Assembly (NCBI GenBank): GCA_011800805.1
Contig: MPNW01000141.1
Location: 105,730-169,729, forward strand
Reading direction: 5' to 3'
DNA length: 64,000 nucleotides
Source: Hirudo medicinalis
Lineage: Eukaryota > Annelida > Clitellata > Hirudinida > Hirudinidae
Part shown: one piece after another, positions 29,601 through 40,358 of the stretch
How positions within the stretch are numbered: position 1 is the first letter of the stretch
Layout of the letters: every line of letters begins with the position of its first letter
The notes under the pieces: model-generated
What the model saw: only the letters and a program-made list of their open reading frames with translations
What the model was told of the DNA's origin: nothing
Databases searched by the model: none
Program-made: the position numbers and the translations under genes

Positions 29601-32600
29601 ATGTGTTGCTCATGACAATGCCACCTGCTTTCGAACTACAGAAGCGGTTCTTCATGCCCGGCTTGATCTCAACACATTTCTCCATCACAGAATGCACACG
29701 AATAGTTATAGGGCTGGCACCCGACTTGTTATCTCTGAGGAAAGTGTTGATTCGATTCTCAAGGTAGATACTCAATTTGGTCTGCGGGAGGTCTGAAATT
29801 TCGAAGCGACCGACAAAGCTTTAAACATTAACATATTTAAATTGTCTAAGATCTTTGGACACAAGAATCTTAAACTTCATTCTAAATTAATCTATTTACT
29901 GTTCTAATCATTAATAGCAGAAATTACTTTTAGAAGTGAACTTGTTTTCTTTCCTCCTGACAGCAGAGAATCGGACACAGTGATTACACACGAAGCATCC
30001 AGGCCAAATTGGTTCATGGTACATGGAACAGATGTGATGCTGCTTCCTACCGCAATGTGTACACTCCACAAAACTATGTAATACAAAAAATTAATCTTAT
30101 TTCAATTAACTACCACTAAAAAAATGCCTTGAAGTCATTTTGGTAATCTTACGATTCTGGCTCCATTTCATTGTTTTTAGTTTTGCTGAAAAGCTCCTTT
30201 TGTATAATCCTGAGAAAGACATAAATGAAATGTCAGGAGCATGCATACAAATAGTAATTAAGTGCGACATTCCTGTGGCATGACAACTCAACTAACATGC
30301 TCGGCTGTGTCGGATCGTCGGACAGTTCCACTTCATCTCCCTTGATTTCCATGAAGCACGGCTCACAGTAAACATATCTGGAAGAAATAACAATTCAATG
30401 GATCGGTCACAATAATTTCGTCGTTTTAATTCAAAATACAAGACAAATGAGATGTGTCAGCTGAAAGAACCCACCTGTTCTGATAGCTGTAATAGCCAGC
30501 ATTGACCGATATTGTACACATGGGTTTGCCATAACAGCAGAGAACTTGTGGATAGAAAACATACTTTCTGCCACAACAAAATCCCATAGACTTCATCACA
30601 ACATCTATCTCTGGTTCAAAAACCTCAGCTAGCTACAAAGTTCATCATATTTTCATTAATAGTGCAGTCTACATTTGAATACAGTCTAATATTTGAATAT
30701 GCAATCTCATTATTTCAACTTTGTTCTCAAATCTACCAACCTTTGTGCAGCATTTGTGCACACGAGACGACTTCCTGTTGAAGAGCCAAGCATTTTCAAA
30801 CATTAGCCACATGTCATCTACGAATTCCCATGGATCTGCATAGACACCGGTGTCCAACTTTCTCTTTATCGTCGAAAGATCCATCGGTTTCTTTATGATA
30901 TTGAAATAATCCTGTTCATGAACAACATTATGAGAAAGCAGTCAACAACAGTAATGGTTTTATTCCCAAAGCCTACTGGAATATTGAGCTGCTTGGGATC
31001 CACGGGTTGTCTAAAAGGAAGTGACTCCGGATCGAGTCTGTACAACTTCTCGAGTACTGGCATAAGGTAGCTTCGTAGTTCATTGCATCCCCAAACTGAA
31101 AACAATTCATAAACTTAAAAACAAAAGAACTAATAATTACTTTGTTATGGTATTATATTGCTGCTGAGCATAAAGCATATCACAATACACCAATACTAAT
31201 GTGATGCATAATGTGATACAGCCATAAAGCTTACCTTTCTTTTTTGAAGGTATCTTGCTTGAAGCCTGAGTACCTTCTAAATCATCTTTGGGCTCAATTT
31301 TGATACCATTTTCTAACTTAATCTCAGGTCCCTGGTAAATAATAGTTAATATATAATATACACTTAAAGTTATGTGCTTAATGCAATGTTAGAAATAAAA
31401 GCATGAGAATAAGAGCAGGCTCTTTTATATAGATAATAATCCAATAACTGCAAGAAAGCAAATTTCAATTGCTCATAAAAGAGACAATGATATCATTCAT
31501 CTCAAACCCACCTGGGCAAGAGATGAACTTCCATTAGGTGTCTGATTGACCTCCTGAGTGAGTGCAATCTGCTCGCTCGAGGTAAGCTAGATAAGCACAT
31601 TTATTATTGTCATCACATTATTCTGACTCAGTCTCATTGTCCATCTTTTGAGATGCCTAAAGTTCTGATTACTTATGTATTGCCTAGATTATGCACTTAA
31701 TTGCAAATGTCTCACAAAATGGAGAAATGTTCCAAAATGAAATAGACTAGAGCTTACCTCTTCCTTCTTCTTGTTAAGTATGCTCTGCAGTTGTTGTTGA
31801 GCTGATGATGTTGCAGAACCATTAGTGTTTTCATTTGTATTAGCTTCAGTCTTCAGGGCCTTCAAGATCTTGTGGTTATTTTGTAAATCTTGTTGAATTA
31901 TGTGCATTCTTCCAGCTAGACGTTGGTAGTAGTCCTCTCTGCTGTTGGCTTCCCTGTACAATTCACTCTCTATTTTTCTTGCTTGTTCCACCAGGGAACT
32001 AAGCTCTTTGCTCCTTAAGGCATCTGTGGAATCAATGCGGTAAACACTTGTGACCCTGTAAAAAATTATGATCGTGGTAAAGCTTGTTAAACCTCCAGAT
32101 TAATAGTTTATAATACTTACAGTCTCTGCACCAAAAATGCCCTCAAATCTTCTGTCACCAAGCTATGCCATTCTTTTTTCACCTCAATGGAAGTTGAGGA
32201 AGGAATGGGGTTTGAGGCTCCACTCACTGTGACAGGTGATTGATTTTCTGATAAAACTTGAGTTTGATTGACAGAAGGCTGAACAGGAAAATGTGGCGCA
32301 GAGTGTTGGTTGAGACCCAAAACCTCATACGTCTTTTTCATATCTGAGGTTGCATCATTGGAGGGAGTGGCGGCATTCAAAGCACTAGAATTCATAGGAG
32401 ATTTGAGACTAAGTTTAGGGTGTTTTTCTCTAACTGGTTGACAGATGCCACAAACATCATCCGAACAACGTTTAAAATGGTACAAAAGATGCATGGAGGA
32501 ACTGCAAAGAGATTCTGAAAATAAAAATTGAATTGAAATAGATAAGTCAGCACAAGAGTTTTAACTCTGCCAACCTTTACATTTTTGACCCATCTTGCAT

Positions 32601-34130
32601 GAACTCATGTGTCTAAGTGTGGTTTGCATTTTTCTACAAATTGGAAATGGGCAATCGATTCCATTCTGCTGAGCCTTACAAGCTCTGGCATGTAGAAGGG
32701 CAAACAACTGATTCTGCAAGAAACGCTTTTTGCCATCATCGAGACCTGCCAAACCAGATTTTGGTGGGTTACTGGCCTGCCCTTGGCCAGAAGTAGAAGG
32801 TTGTTGTAATTGTGTCTGGTTTTGATTGTTAGGAATATGAGTATTCGCTTGCACAACAGTTACTTCTTGCACAGTTATCTGTGGTTGAGATGCTTGTTGA
32901 TGCTTGGCTTGCGTGACCTGGTTTTTCTGAAGTAACAATTGATTTTGCAACTGCTGCTGCACAGACTGAGGCAGATTTAAAGATGATTGGGGTCTCGCAC
33001 CACCAGATGTCTGAGGAATGACCAAGGCAGTGACGCTCTGACCGACACCAGTGTTCTGCCATGACAAACAATAACTAAATGAACCAGTGCAGAAATTATA
33101 AAACAATGCTAAAAGTAAGGCTAGTGAATGAAACTTGCCTGTTGTTTGCCAGTTGTCACAGGTTGCTGGAGAACAAGGAAAGGTCTGCCATGCTGCTGCT
33201 GCTGCACCAAGAGTGGTTGCTGTAAAACAATTGGAGCCGAAGAGGAGGAGTTCCCAACTTGTTGAAGAAGGGCCATGGAACTCCGTAGCTGTTGCCCTTG
33301 CAAAGGAATTCTCAGAGGTACTCCTCCTGTGGTGTTGAGTGTAAAAACAGTTGACTGCTTGTTGATATGGCTTGCATTAGGTGTTGGAGTTCTTGGAATT
33401 GTGGTAATGTTTCGAGCATTTACTGGGCTTTGCAGCCTCAAGAACCCCACACTTCCTGTCTGTTGCACTTGTGAAGTTGGTTGTTGCAACATTACACCTG
33501 AAAGAAGATTTTGTACAGGAGCCATCCTTGAATTTGCTAAGAGAACCCTGGAGTTGTTTGCAATGGCATTGCTCTGAGAAATTGGTACAATTCTGTTATT
33601 GGTAAAATTTCCAGTAAAAGCGATTCCATTAATCGATGATGCTGTTTTAATCTCAGAGTTTGAGTTGTTTGTGGGGCCTGGAAAGTAAATAATTTATGAT
33701 CAATTACAATAAGATAAATTGAAAACAGCCAGCCACAAATGCTACAAACATTTTGGCTGCTGATCTGACTTGGAATGAATACCACATTTCTAAAGCTATC
33801 AAAAACCAGACAGAATAAACAAAAGCCTAGCATTCACATACAAATTAAGGAATCAAAACATCATTTCAACATTTGATCATTTAAACAGACCATTTCCTTC
33901 ATCAAAAAAAGCTTATTCTTTAGTTTTAAAATATAGCTCGGCAAAAAAAATCATTAAATTTAGATTATAAAATATGGCTTTAAGCCATCAACAAATGCAA
34001 TTATAACAATATTTGTCCTTTTCGTAAAATCTCGCGATACACGTAAAATCTGATCTCTTGCACAAAACGTACCATTTGATTCAGCTTTAAAGCGCTTCGA
34101 AGGGGGTTCGTCTACAGAATCCTGGTTCAT
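26689..34130 (-). CDS. CBP: CBP/p300 histone acetyltransferase and transcriptional coactivator
   Basis: Twenty-two exons on the minus strand from ATG 34130 ([17 protein letters not shown]) to stop 26689, about 1670 residues. Exons: 34130-34073, 33677-33139, 33055-32575, 32514-32121, 32055-31758, 31586-31512, 31331-31235, 31095-30977, 30911-30741, 30632-30475, 30377-30297, 30209-30153, 30073-29928, 29792-29486, 29400-29287, 29203-29039, 28923-28714, 28606-28436, 28345-28061, 27994-27755, 27620-26958, 26871-26689. Domains in order: TAZ1 (exons 3-4), KIX (exons 4-5, [15 protein letters not shown]), bromodomain (exons 8-10, [14 protein letters not shown]), RING/PHD (exons 10-13), HAT (exons 14-19, [19 protein letters not shown]), ZZ (exons 19-20), TAZ2 (exon 21) and an NCBD-like helix region ([17 protein letters not shown]). 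It acetylates histones H3/H4 and many factors in the nucleus. It is shorter than vertebrate CBP (~2400 aa). Exon 16 carries an apparent one-base deletion, and intron 2 uses a GC donor. Confidence 0.96.
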
Positions 34131-34389
34131 TTGACGTCTCGAAGGCTGACAGATAACTCAAATGTGGTTAATCGTACCGATGTCACCTCGACAACAAACA
34201 ATAAGAAGCACGTGCACAAATCAAGTTCGTATCACAGTAAGGGTTAATATGGCTTATATTATAAAACTTTATGACGTTTACTCTGTAGAGTATTAATCCG
34301 ATAGCTCTAGCGACTTTCGGTAGTAATAAATTTTTATGAATTTTAACAAAGATGGCGATGCAAAAATAACAAATAACAATATTTAGGTA

Positions 34390-34503
34390 GTCCATAGAAA
34401 GTACATATAAAACGAGTAATTAAAATTTCACATAAACTTTTAAAATTATAGAAAGTACATATAAAACGAGTAATTAAAATTTGACATAAACTTTTAAAAT
34501 TAT
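34390..34503. repeat. 54-bp tandem duplication upstream of CBP
   Basis: Two adjacent copies of a unit starting atagaaagtacatataaaac and ending aacttttaaaatt, differing at one base (tttcacat versus tttgacat). It lies about 265 bases upstream of the CBP start codon. Confidence 0.9.
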
Positions 34504-35145
34504 GATATCTTGTTTAATTTTTAAAATTTAAATACAGATTTTATTTTCTTAGTTCAATAAGCGCAGAGGTATGCAAAAAATATATTTAATGTGTTTTTAT
34601 CATGGTTAAGGTTCCAACGTTCACTCAATTGCATTCAAAATCGTTGTCGATAACGATTGCATCATTTAAAACAAAAATTTATGATAAAATGTGGTCTCCT
34701 TAAGACACGTTAGGTATAAGATGGAATTGAAAGTTTTGGAATAGGTCATCAAATATTCTTTATTTCGGAATACTGCGCCAAAGGTAGAATTTAAAAGTGG
34801 TTATTGAAAAGAGGTTGGCTTAAACGTATTAAAACAAAAGAATGTCTTGCAATTTGAATTCTTTCTAAGTCATTCAGATTTCATTGCGTGACTACACACT
34901 TAATCATAAACGTCATTTGATGACTTTTATTGCCTTTCCAAGACCAAACTGGACTAATTTGGTTGCTTGGAAGTGTAAACCCTCCCTAGTAATGTTAAAC
35001 ATCTATCCCATCCCCATCAAATTGAGATTTCGAACGGATTTGACATCGTGCCCTACCGGTTTTAGCTTCATTCATGTACATATCAAATAAAACATATTCT
35101 TGCAACCCTCTCTTTTTCCATATCCATCCAAAAGCATGCACTCAC

Positions 35146-35297
35146 CGATGCTAAACATTCGCTTCCAGAGACCATTTCTGAACGAATAGGTTTGAAATCC
35201 AGTTGGATCATCACCGTCATGTTTCTGAGCTCCCCAAATCATGTTCAATACTCCTTCGGAAACACGTGCTACCTCAGTTCGGATGAAACCATACAAC
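35146..35297 (-). CDS. Orphan exon of an unidentified gene
   Basis: A 152-base open segment bounded by a good acceptor (cgtcacag) and a strong donor (gtgagt) on the minus strand. The open frame reads LYGFIRTEVARVSEGVLNMI followed by WGAQKHDGDDP and ends FRNGLWKRMFSI. The GLW triplet after an upstream Trp recalls the first extracellular loop of claudin/PMP22-type tetraspan proteins, but the usual cysteines are missing, so this is only a hint. No neighbouring exon joins in phase with certainty. A minus-strand ORF start at 36489 (MFATPRKPRVNVNADFLQKK) might be its first exon. An overlapping plus-strand frame (35192-35464) is the alternative. Confidence 0.3.
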
Positions 35298-37830
35298 CTG
35301 TGACGATTTTAACTTTTCCTGCCAACTCCATGCCACTCATTTACACACAGATTATGAAAGCGGATTCACCGGTCATTCAGCTAAGTCGACAATATACCAA
35401 AAAGTTCAATCATCTAGTGCTGACGACGTCATCATCTTACAGAAAAACTCGACCGGTTAGTTGAATTTTTCAGACGTCTTAGGAGGAAGCCGTACAAATT
35501 GACTGCCATGCAGGTAGGTTATTAAGTGCTAATAGCTACAATTGTTAATTAAAAAGCTGACATTGTATTATTAAAATGTTATAAGTAATACGTTAGCATT
35601 ATTATTAATAAGCTAATCCGAGCTAATGTTTAACAATTAATAAGCTAAGTGACTATATCTAAGCCAAAATTATCGTTAAATCGCACGTCCCTTCAAAGTT
35701 CTTGTTTGTTCAATAAAATGTGGAGAATTAGGAACTTAACAAACAACGGTCATTATGAAGAGCTGATGGCATTAAATCATTGGAGATTAGTTTCACCTGG
35801 AACGGCATCTGTCTCAAATCAGTTCATTGGAGCGTTTAACGAGATTCCTTCGCCGCAACACATTCTCAATTACTGTTCTCAAGGCGAAAGATTCTAGAAT
35901 CCTAAGATGGGAATTTTAAGGCCCATTTGATGAAGAAACAGACGTTAGTCTGTCAATAAGCTTAACAGATTGAGAGAAGTCTGCTCCAAGCGGCAATGTG
36001 TTTCTTTGACTACTTCGATGTTCTCAAGGCTGTCGGTGATTGTTAGCCGTTCCTTGGAGTTGAGTTGCAAACAAAGTTTGTTTGTTTTTTCATGAGATGA
36101 AAATATTTGTTCTTTTTTTCTTTAAGTATCCACTTTCGTGACTGGATGTGAATCGGAGCTTAAGATTCAGAAGACCAAATGAAACGTAACTGCTTAACAA
36201 TTGAATAAGAAAACGTTGCTTATGAATCCTTTAATAAATATGTAATGATGTAATGAAAATAAACAGCATTGTGTTTATTTAGATTTGTGCTTATGGTCAT
36301 TAGATCCAATAAAATAGTGTGTAATTTAGAAGTGCATTTTTCAATTAATTTATGCAATGCGAAAACAAAATCGATAAAAAATATATATATATAATATTGA
36401 AAGCTAATCCCACTAATTACTTCCAACCACTTTTTCTGGAGGAAGTCGGCATTAACGTTCACACGAGGCTTACGGGGTGTAGCGAACATACACCAATCGT
36501 TTGGTAGACAGGAGTAAAAGTTGATTAAAATCTATTTGGTGGATTTCAATTTTAGTTACTTACTATCTATATTATTGTTTATTTGATTTTTAATAGGTTG
36601 TTTATAAATGTTTAATTTTGTTTAATAATTTATTTACTTATAATATTTCGAGATTGAGTCCATAAATGACGTCACGCAATTTAGCCCTATATCCACCTCC
36701 TCAACAAAGAAAGACATAATAATAAATATTATTTTTCCAAAAATGCGTAAGAAAATTAAAAGTAATGTCTCTAATAATTAACAAAATAAACAAAATGCAA
36801 ATACAAAATACAATTAGTGTTTTTAATAAAGTTGATAAATAAACATGTTTAGAAAATAAATATGTTTAGTGAGTTAGTTAGTTATGCAACATAAAGATTT
36901 ATTGTTACTGATTCTCCAAATCGATGAGAAATGTTCATTCAACATAATTGGACAGAGCATGATTTTTTCTCCCCGGTGGTGCTGTTGTTTCGTTTAGTTC
37001 ATTCATCAATCCACTCTCCACATCCTTCATTTTTCTCCATTCGCTACATTGCCATAATTTCTCTTCGCCGACGAACTGCAATTCTCACTGGCCTGATATG
37101 TTTGGGCAAAGAAATTGCTTCCTGATCGTGTCACAAGATGGTTTCATCTGGTTCTTTTTTGTTCAAAAAATTGATGTGACGTCACATTTGTTTGGCTCCC
37201 TTCATCACATACCATCACAAATGTTTGAACCCCCTCCCGCCCATAGATGCGACGCTTCATTTAGGGATGGCCCCTGATTAGGGTTTTATTGGAAACGCGG
37301 GGGTGATAATTTTTTAGACAATTATTGCATCGACTTGTTACTTAGGAAGTCTTTGTTCTTAAAACCTTTTACCTCACGTTTGCATAACTATTAAAATAAA
37401 TAATTGGGCCCTTCATCATGGAATGAAACTGATACCTTGAGTTTCGAAGTTATAATTAGTCACCATTATCATACGTATAATAAAATTAAATCTTATTATA
37501 GTAATTATGGAGGGTACATTTTTAAGAAATAAGGGTGGAAACATTTTGTTTTCTTTGAATAAAGTTTCTTTTGATCAACGAGGCGATGATAACATATTGC
37601 CTTTATTTACCGCCTTCATTTTACGAAAATAGTTTGCGACTGAAAGTATTACTTAAATAAATAAAAACATGCGATGTCGGGAGTTTCTTTAGTATAATTC
37701 TCGTATTAAATTCATATTTTAATGCCGTTAGCATAGATGTCAAATTTAGCAAATTTGAAACATATATTACATATTGTACATAATAAAATATTTTATTCTA
37801 TGATATTGATTTAGAGATCATGTTTATAGG

Positions 37831-38067
37831 TCAAGCATAAAGTGAAGAAGGTCAAATGCAATGTATGTGGTGTGGTTTTAAACTCAGACACTCAGGCCCA
37901 GCAGCATTTCAGTGGTAAGAACCACTCCAGAGCCTTGAGGAAGGTCAAACGTTTGGAGGATTGTCATGTGACCAACACGGAATCCCGAGAAAAATCCGAC
38001 CAGACGCCATCAACCACCAACTGTGGTCAGTTGCATGATTATCGACAGCTTGATTCATATTCTTGAC
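37831..38067 (+). CDS. U1-type (matrin-type) C2H2 zinc-finger exon, partial gene
   Basis: Open frame after an acceptor (gtttatag) reads VKHKVKKVKCNVCGVVLNSD and continues TQAQQHFSGKNHSRALRK, ending at a stop at 38065-38067. The C-x2-C-x12-H-x5-H spacing and the NS-x-x-QAQQH-x-x-G-K-x-H core are typical of the double-stranded-RNA/RNA-binding zinc fingers of the ZNF385/ZMAT type. Upstream exons were not found, so the start is unknown. A possible donor inside the exon (TGTG|gtcagt near 38026) might lead to the plus-strand open frame at 38216-38579 instead of the stop. Confidence 0.5.
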
Positions 38068-38579
38068 TTAACAAATACTCATTTGTGATGTCTAATTATT
38101 CATAATTGCAAATCATCACATTATATAGTGATTAATTAAATACCTTATAGTCCTTTGCGTTTTAAAATGTATTAACAGTTTTTGCCTCTTATGTCTCAAT
38201 TACATTTCCCCTCAGCCAATTGAATTCACCGTCCTGCAGTTGTTTGCGCAGCATTAACCACAATGATGATCATAAAAGATCATTTCGTGATCCAGCATCC
38301 CTGAGGAAAAGGATGATTATGTTTGTTCAGCGATCAAATGATCTTCCACGGTTTGCGACTGCAAGAGTCCACCACAACCGCCGACATTGTTATTTAATCG
38401 GTGTATTTGTTAAATTTTACAAACCGTTGATTCATTCACTAGCGAAATTAATTGAAGCCTTAAGCCAGATAATGTTGACGCTTACATCCAATATTCTTCG
38501 TATTTTTCAAATTCTAGATTCAACAGAAGTAACTCCAAAGACGTCATCACACTCTTCAGACAGATTATTCCATGAATAA

Positions 38580-40358
38580 AATTGACTATTTCCGAATTCA
38601 ATTTTTTTGTGTTTCAGAAACGTTTAATGGTAATACATGAAATATTTATAACATTAAGCAATAATTTGAAGACTTGAATTAAAAAGGTGTGATTATTTTT
38701 GGTGAACTGTCAATAATTTAAAAAATAAATATTAAATAAGAAATTGCACATATACTTATTGTCATTATTTTTCTTAGCTTAAAAGTCTTCGGTAAAATTT
38801 TGGTTCATTTATAATGTCTTATTCGTCAATTGGCAATATTGTTAAAACGTTGAGATCACAATTAAAATGGGGACGAAACCGAGCATAGGGATTTATTTAC
38901 CCCCAAAATTGTGAGCAGTGGCAGGGGGAAGGCCATATCCACCTCGTGATTTCTAAAAATTAAATAAAAACCCGCCACTGGTTCCAGTCTGAGGCCCCCA
39001 CCAAAGTGTTCTAGATCCGCCCCCTGATTGCGAGAGCTCCCTCCAATAGCTCCAGCCCCACTGGAGGGGGATGGGTACATACTTTCAAGCAACCAGAAAG
39101 AAAATCTTTACTTGTAAGAAGTTGGTTTAATTTGGCCTTGGATAAAAAAGGTCATTAGAAGAGGTCCTTGGTCAAGCCTGTAACCAGTTGGGGAGATGAA
39201 CCCACGGCTGATCCTACTTTAGCAAATTTCTATAAGTACATGAAGAGCAACATGTAGTTTTCAATCTATATTAATGCTAATAGCAATATCAATGTAGTTG
39301 TGATAAGTCTTTAAATAAAACAGTAATTTGAATAATTACAATACATAAATTTCCCTGATTTAGTGCTTTCCAACTACCCATCTGCAAAATGCGAATCTGA
39401 AGTTCTCATATTAGGTTCACTTGATCTGTTTGCCTAGCTGGATTTGAGACACGAATATAAGTGAATTGTGTCTTTAGCAAGCAAAAAAAAAGCTGAACTT
39501 TACCCAACAACATTAGGAAACAGATCCCTCACACACTAATTCTAATCTGTGGACTGGACAGTCCCAAACCCATACCACCTCCCAAAAATCTTATTTTATC
39601 GCTGGACAAATCCCAAACAGAATGCTGGCACTGTACTTTATATCCTCATTTGACTTTCAGAGTTATATAAACTCCATCCTTGAATGCAAGTCACATGCAA
39701 AAGCCAACAGACTGGCAGCAGCCTCCAGCACTCCTAACCCCAGAAAACTGACTAAATTTGATCCCACGAGTTAGCTTTCATCCATGACTACCTCCATCCA
39801 CGTGCTAAAGCCCTTTCCTAACTGGACACCATTTTTCAAAGAAATCCTAAAAGAACTACTTCTGAGCTTGTTCAGAGAATAAATTTAATATACTTAAAAA
39901 ATTGTACTAGAATCCTCAGTCAACACATTGAAAAAAAGCCAGTTAAAATCTTCAATTTCCCCAATCACACTCTTAGCCCCTTTTATCCATAACAATCCAT
40001 TACTGAACATCAACAAAAAACTTACAAGTTGAATTACCATAGTACTTAAAACTTATCATGTTTCACAAAACAAAGAAAAAATCAATCCTCCATCCCTTTG
40101 CAAATGCATACAGGAGTTCCAATGCCAATTGTACGTGATTCTTCATTTATAAAATAAATACCTTTGAAAGTAATAAAACAAGACCATGGAAATAAACATA
40201 AATAACTTTTATAAACCTCAATATCAACACTCAGCTCTTTTAAAAGACACTCCTCCTAGTACTTTCCACCTACTCAACCAGCAATGGAAATAAAAATATC
40301 AAATTAGGAATAAAAAGGCATTAGAATACTACTTCAGTCATTAATCTCCAATTACTTC
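38580..40358. other. Spacer without supported gene
   Basis: About 1.8 kb of moderately A+T-rich sequence. No ORF with family resemblance and no clean exon signals on either strand. A short Gly/Ser/Pro-rich minus-strand frame at 38862-39092 is likely chance. Confidence 0.5.

Larger units (their letters stand above)
34131..37830. other. CBP upstream and poorly resolved spacer
   Basis: Apart from the orphan exon and the 54-bp duplication, I see no supported gene. A plus-strand frame at 35649-35897 (82 codons) has no family resemblance. Positions 36650-36720 and 37160-37290 contain tgacgtcac motifs and C-rich tails (aaccccctcccgcccat ... atggcccctga), resembling short MITE-like repeats common in invertebrate genomes. 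Confidence 0.5.
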
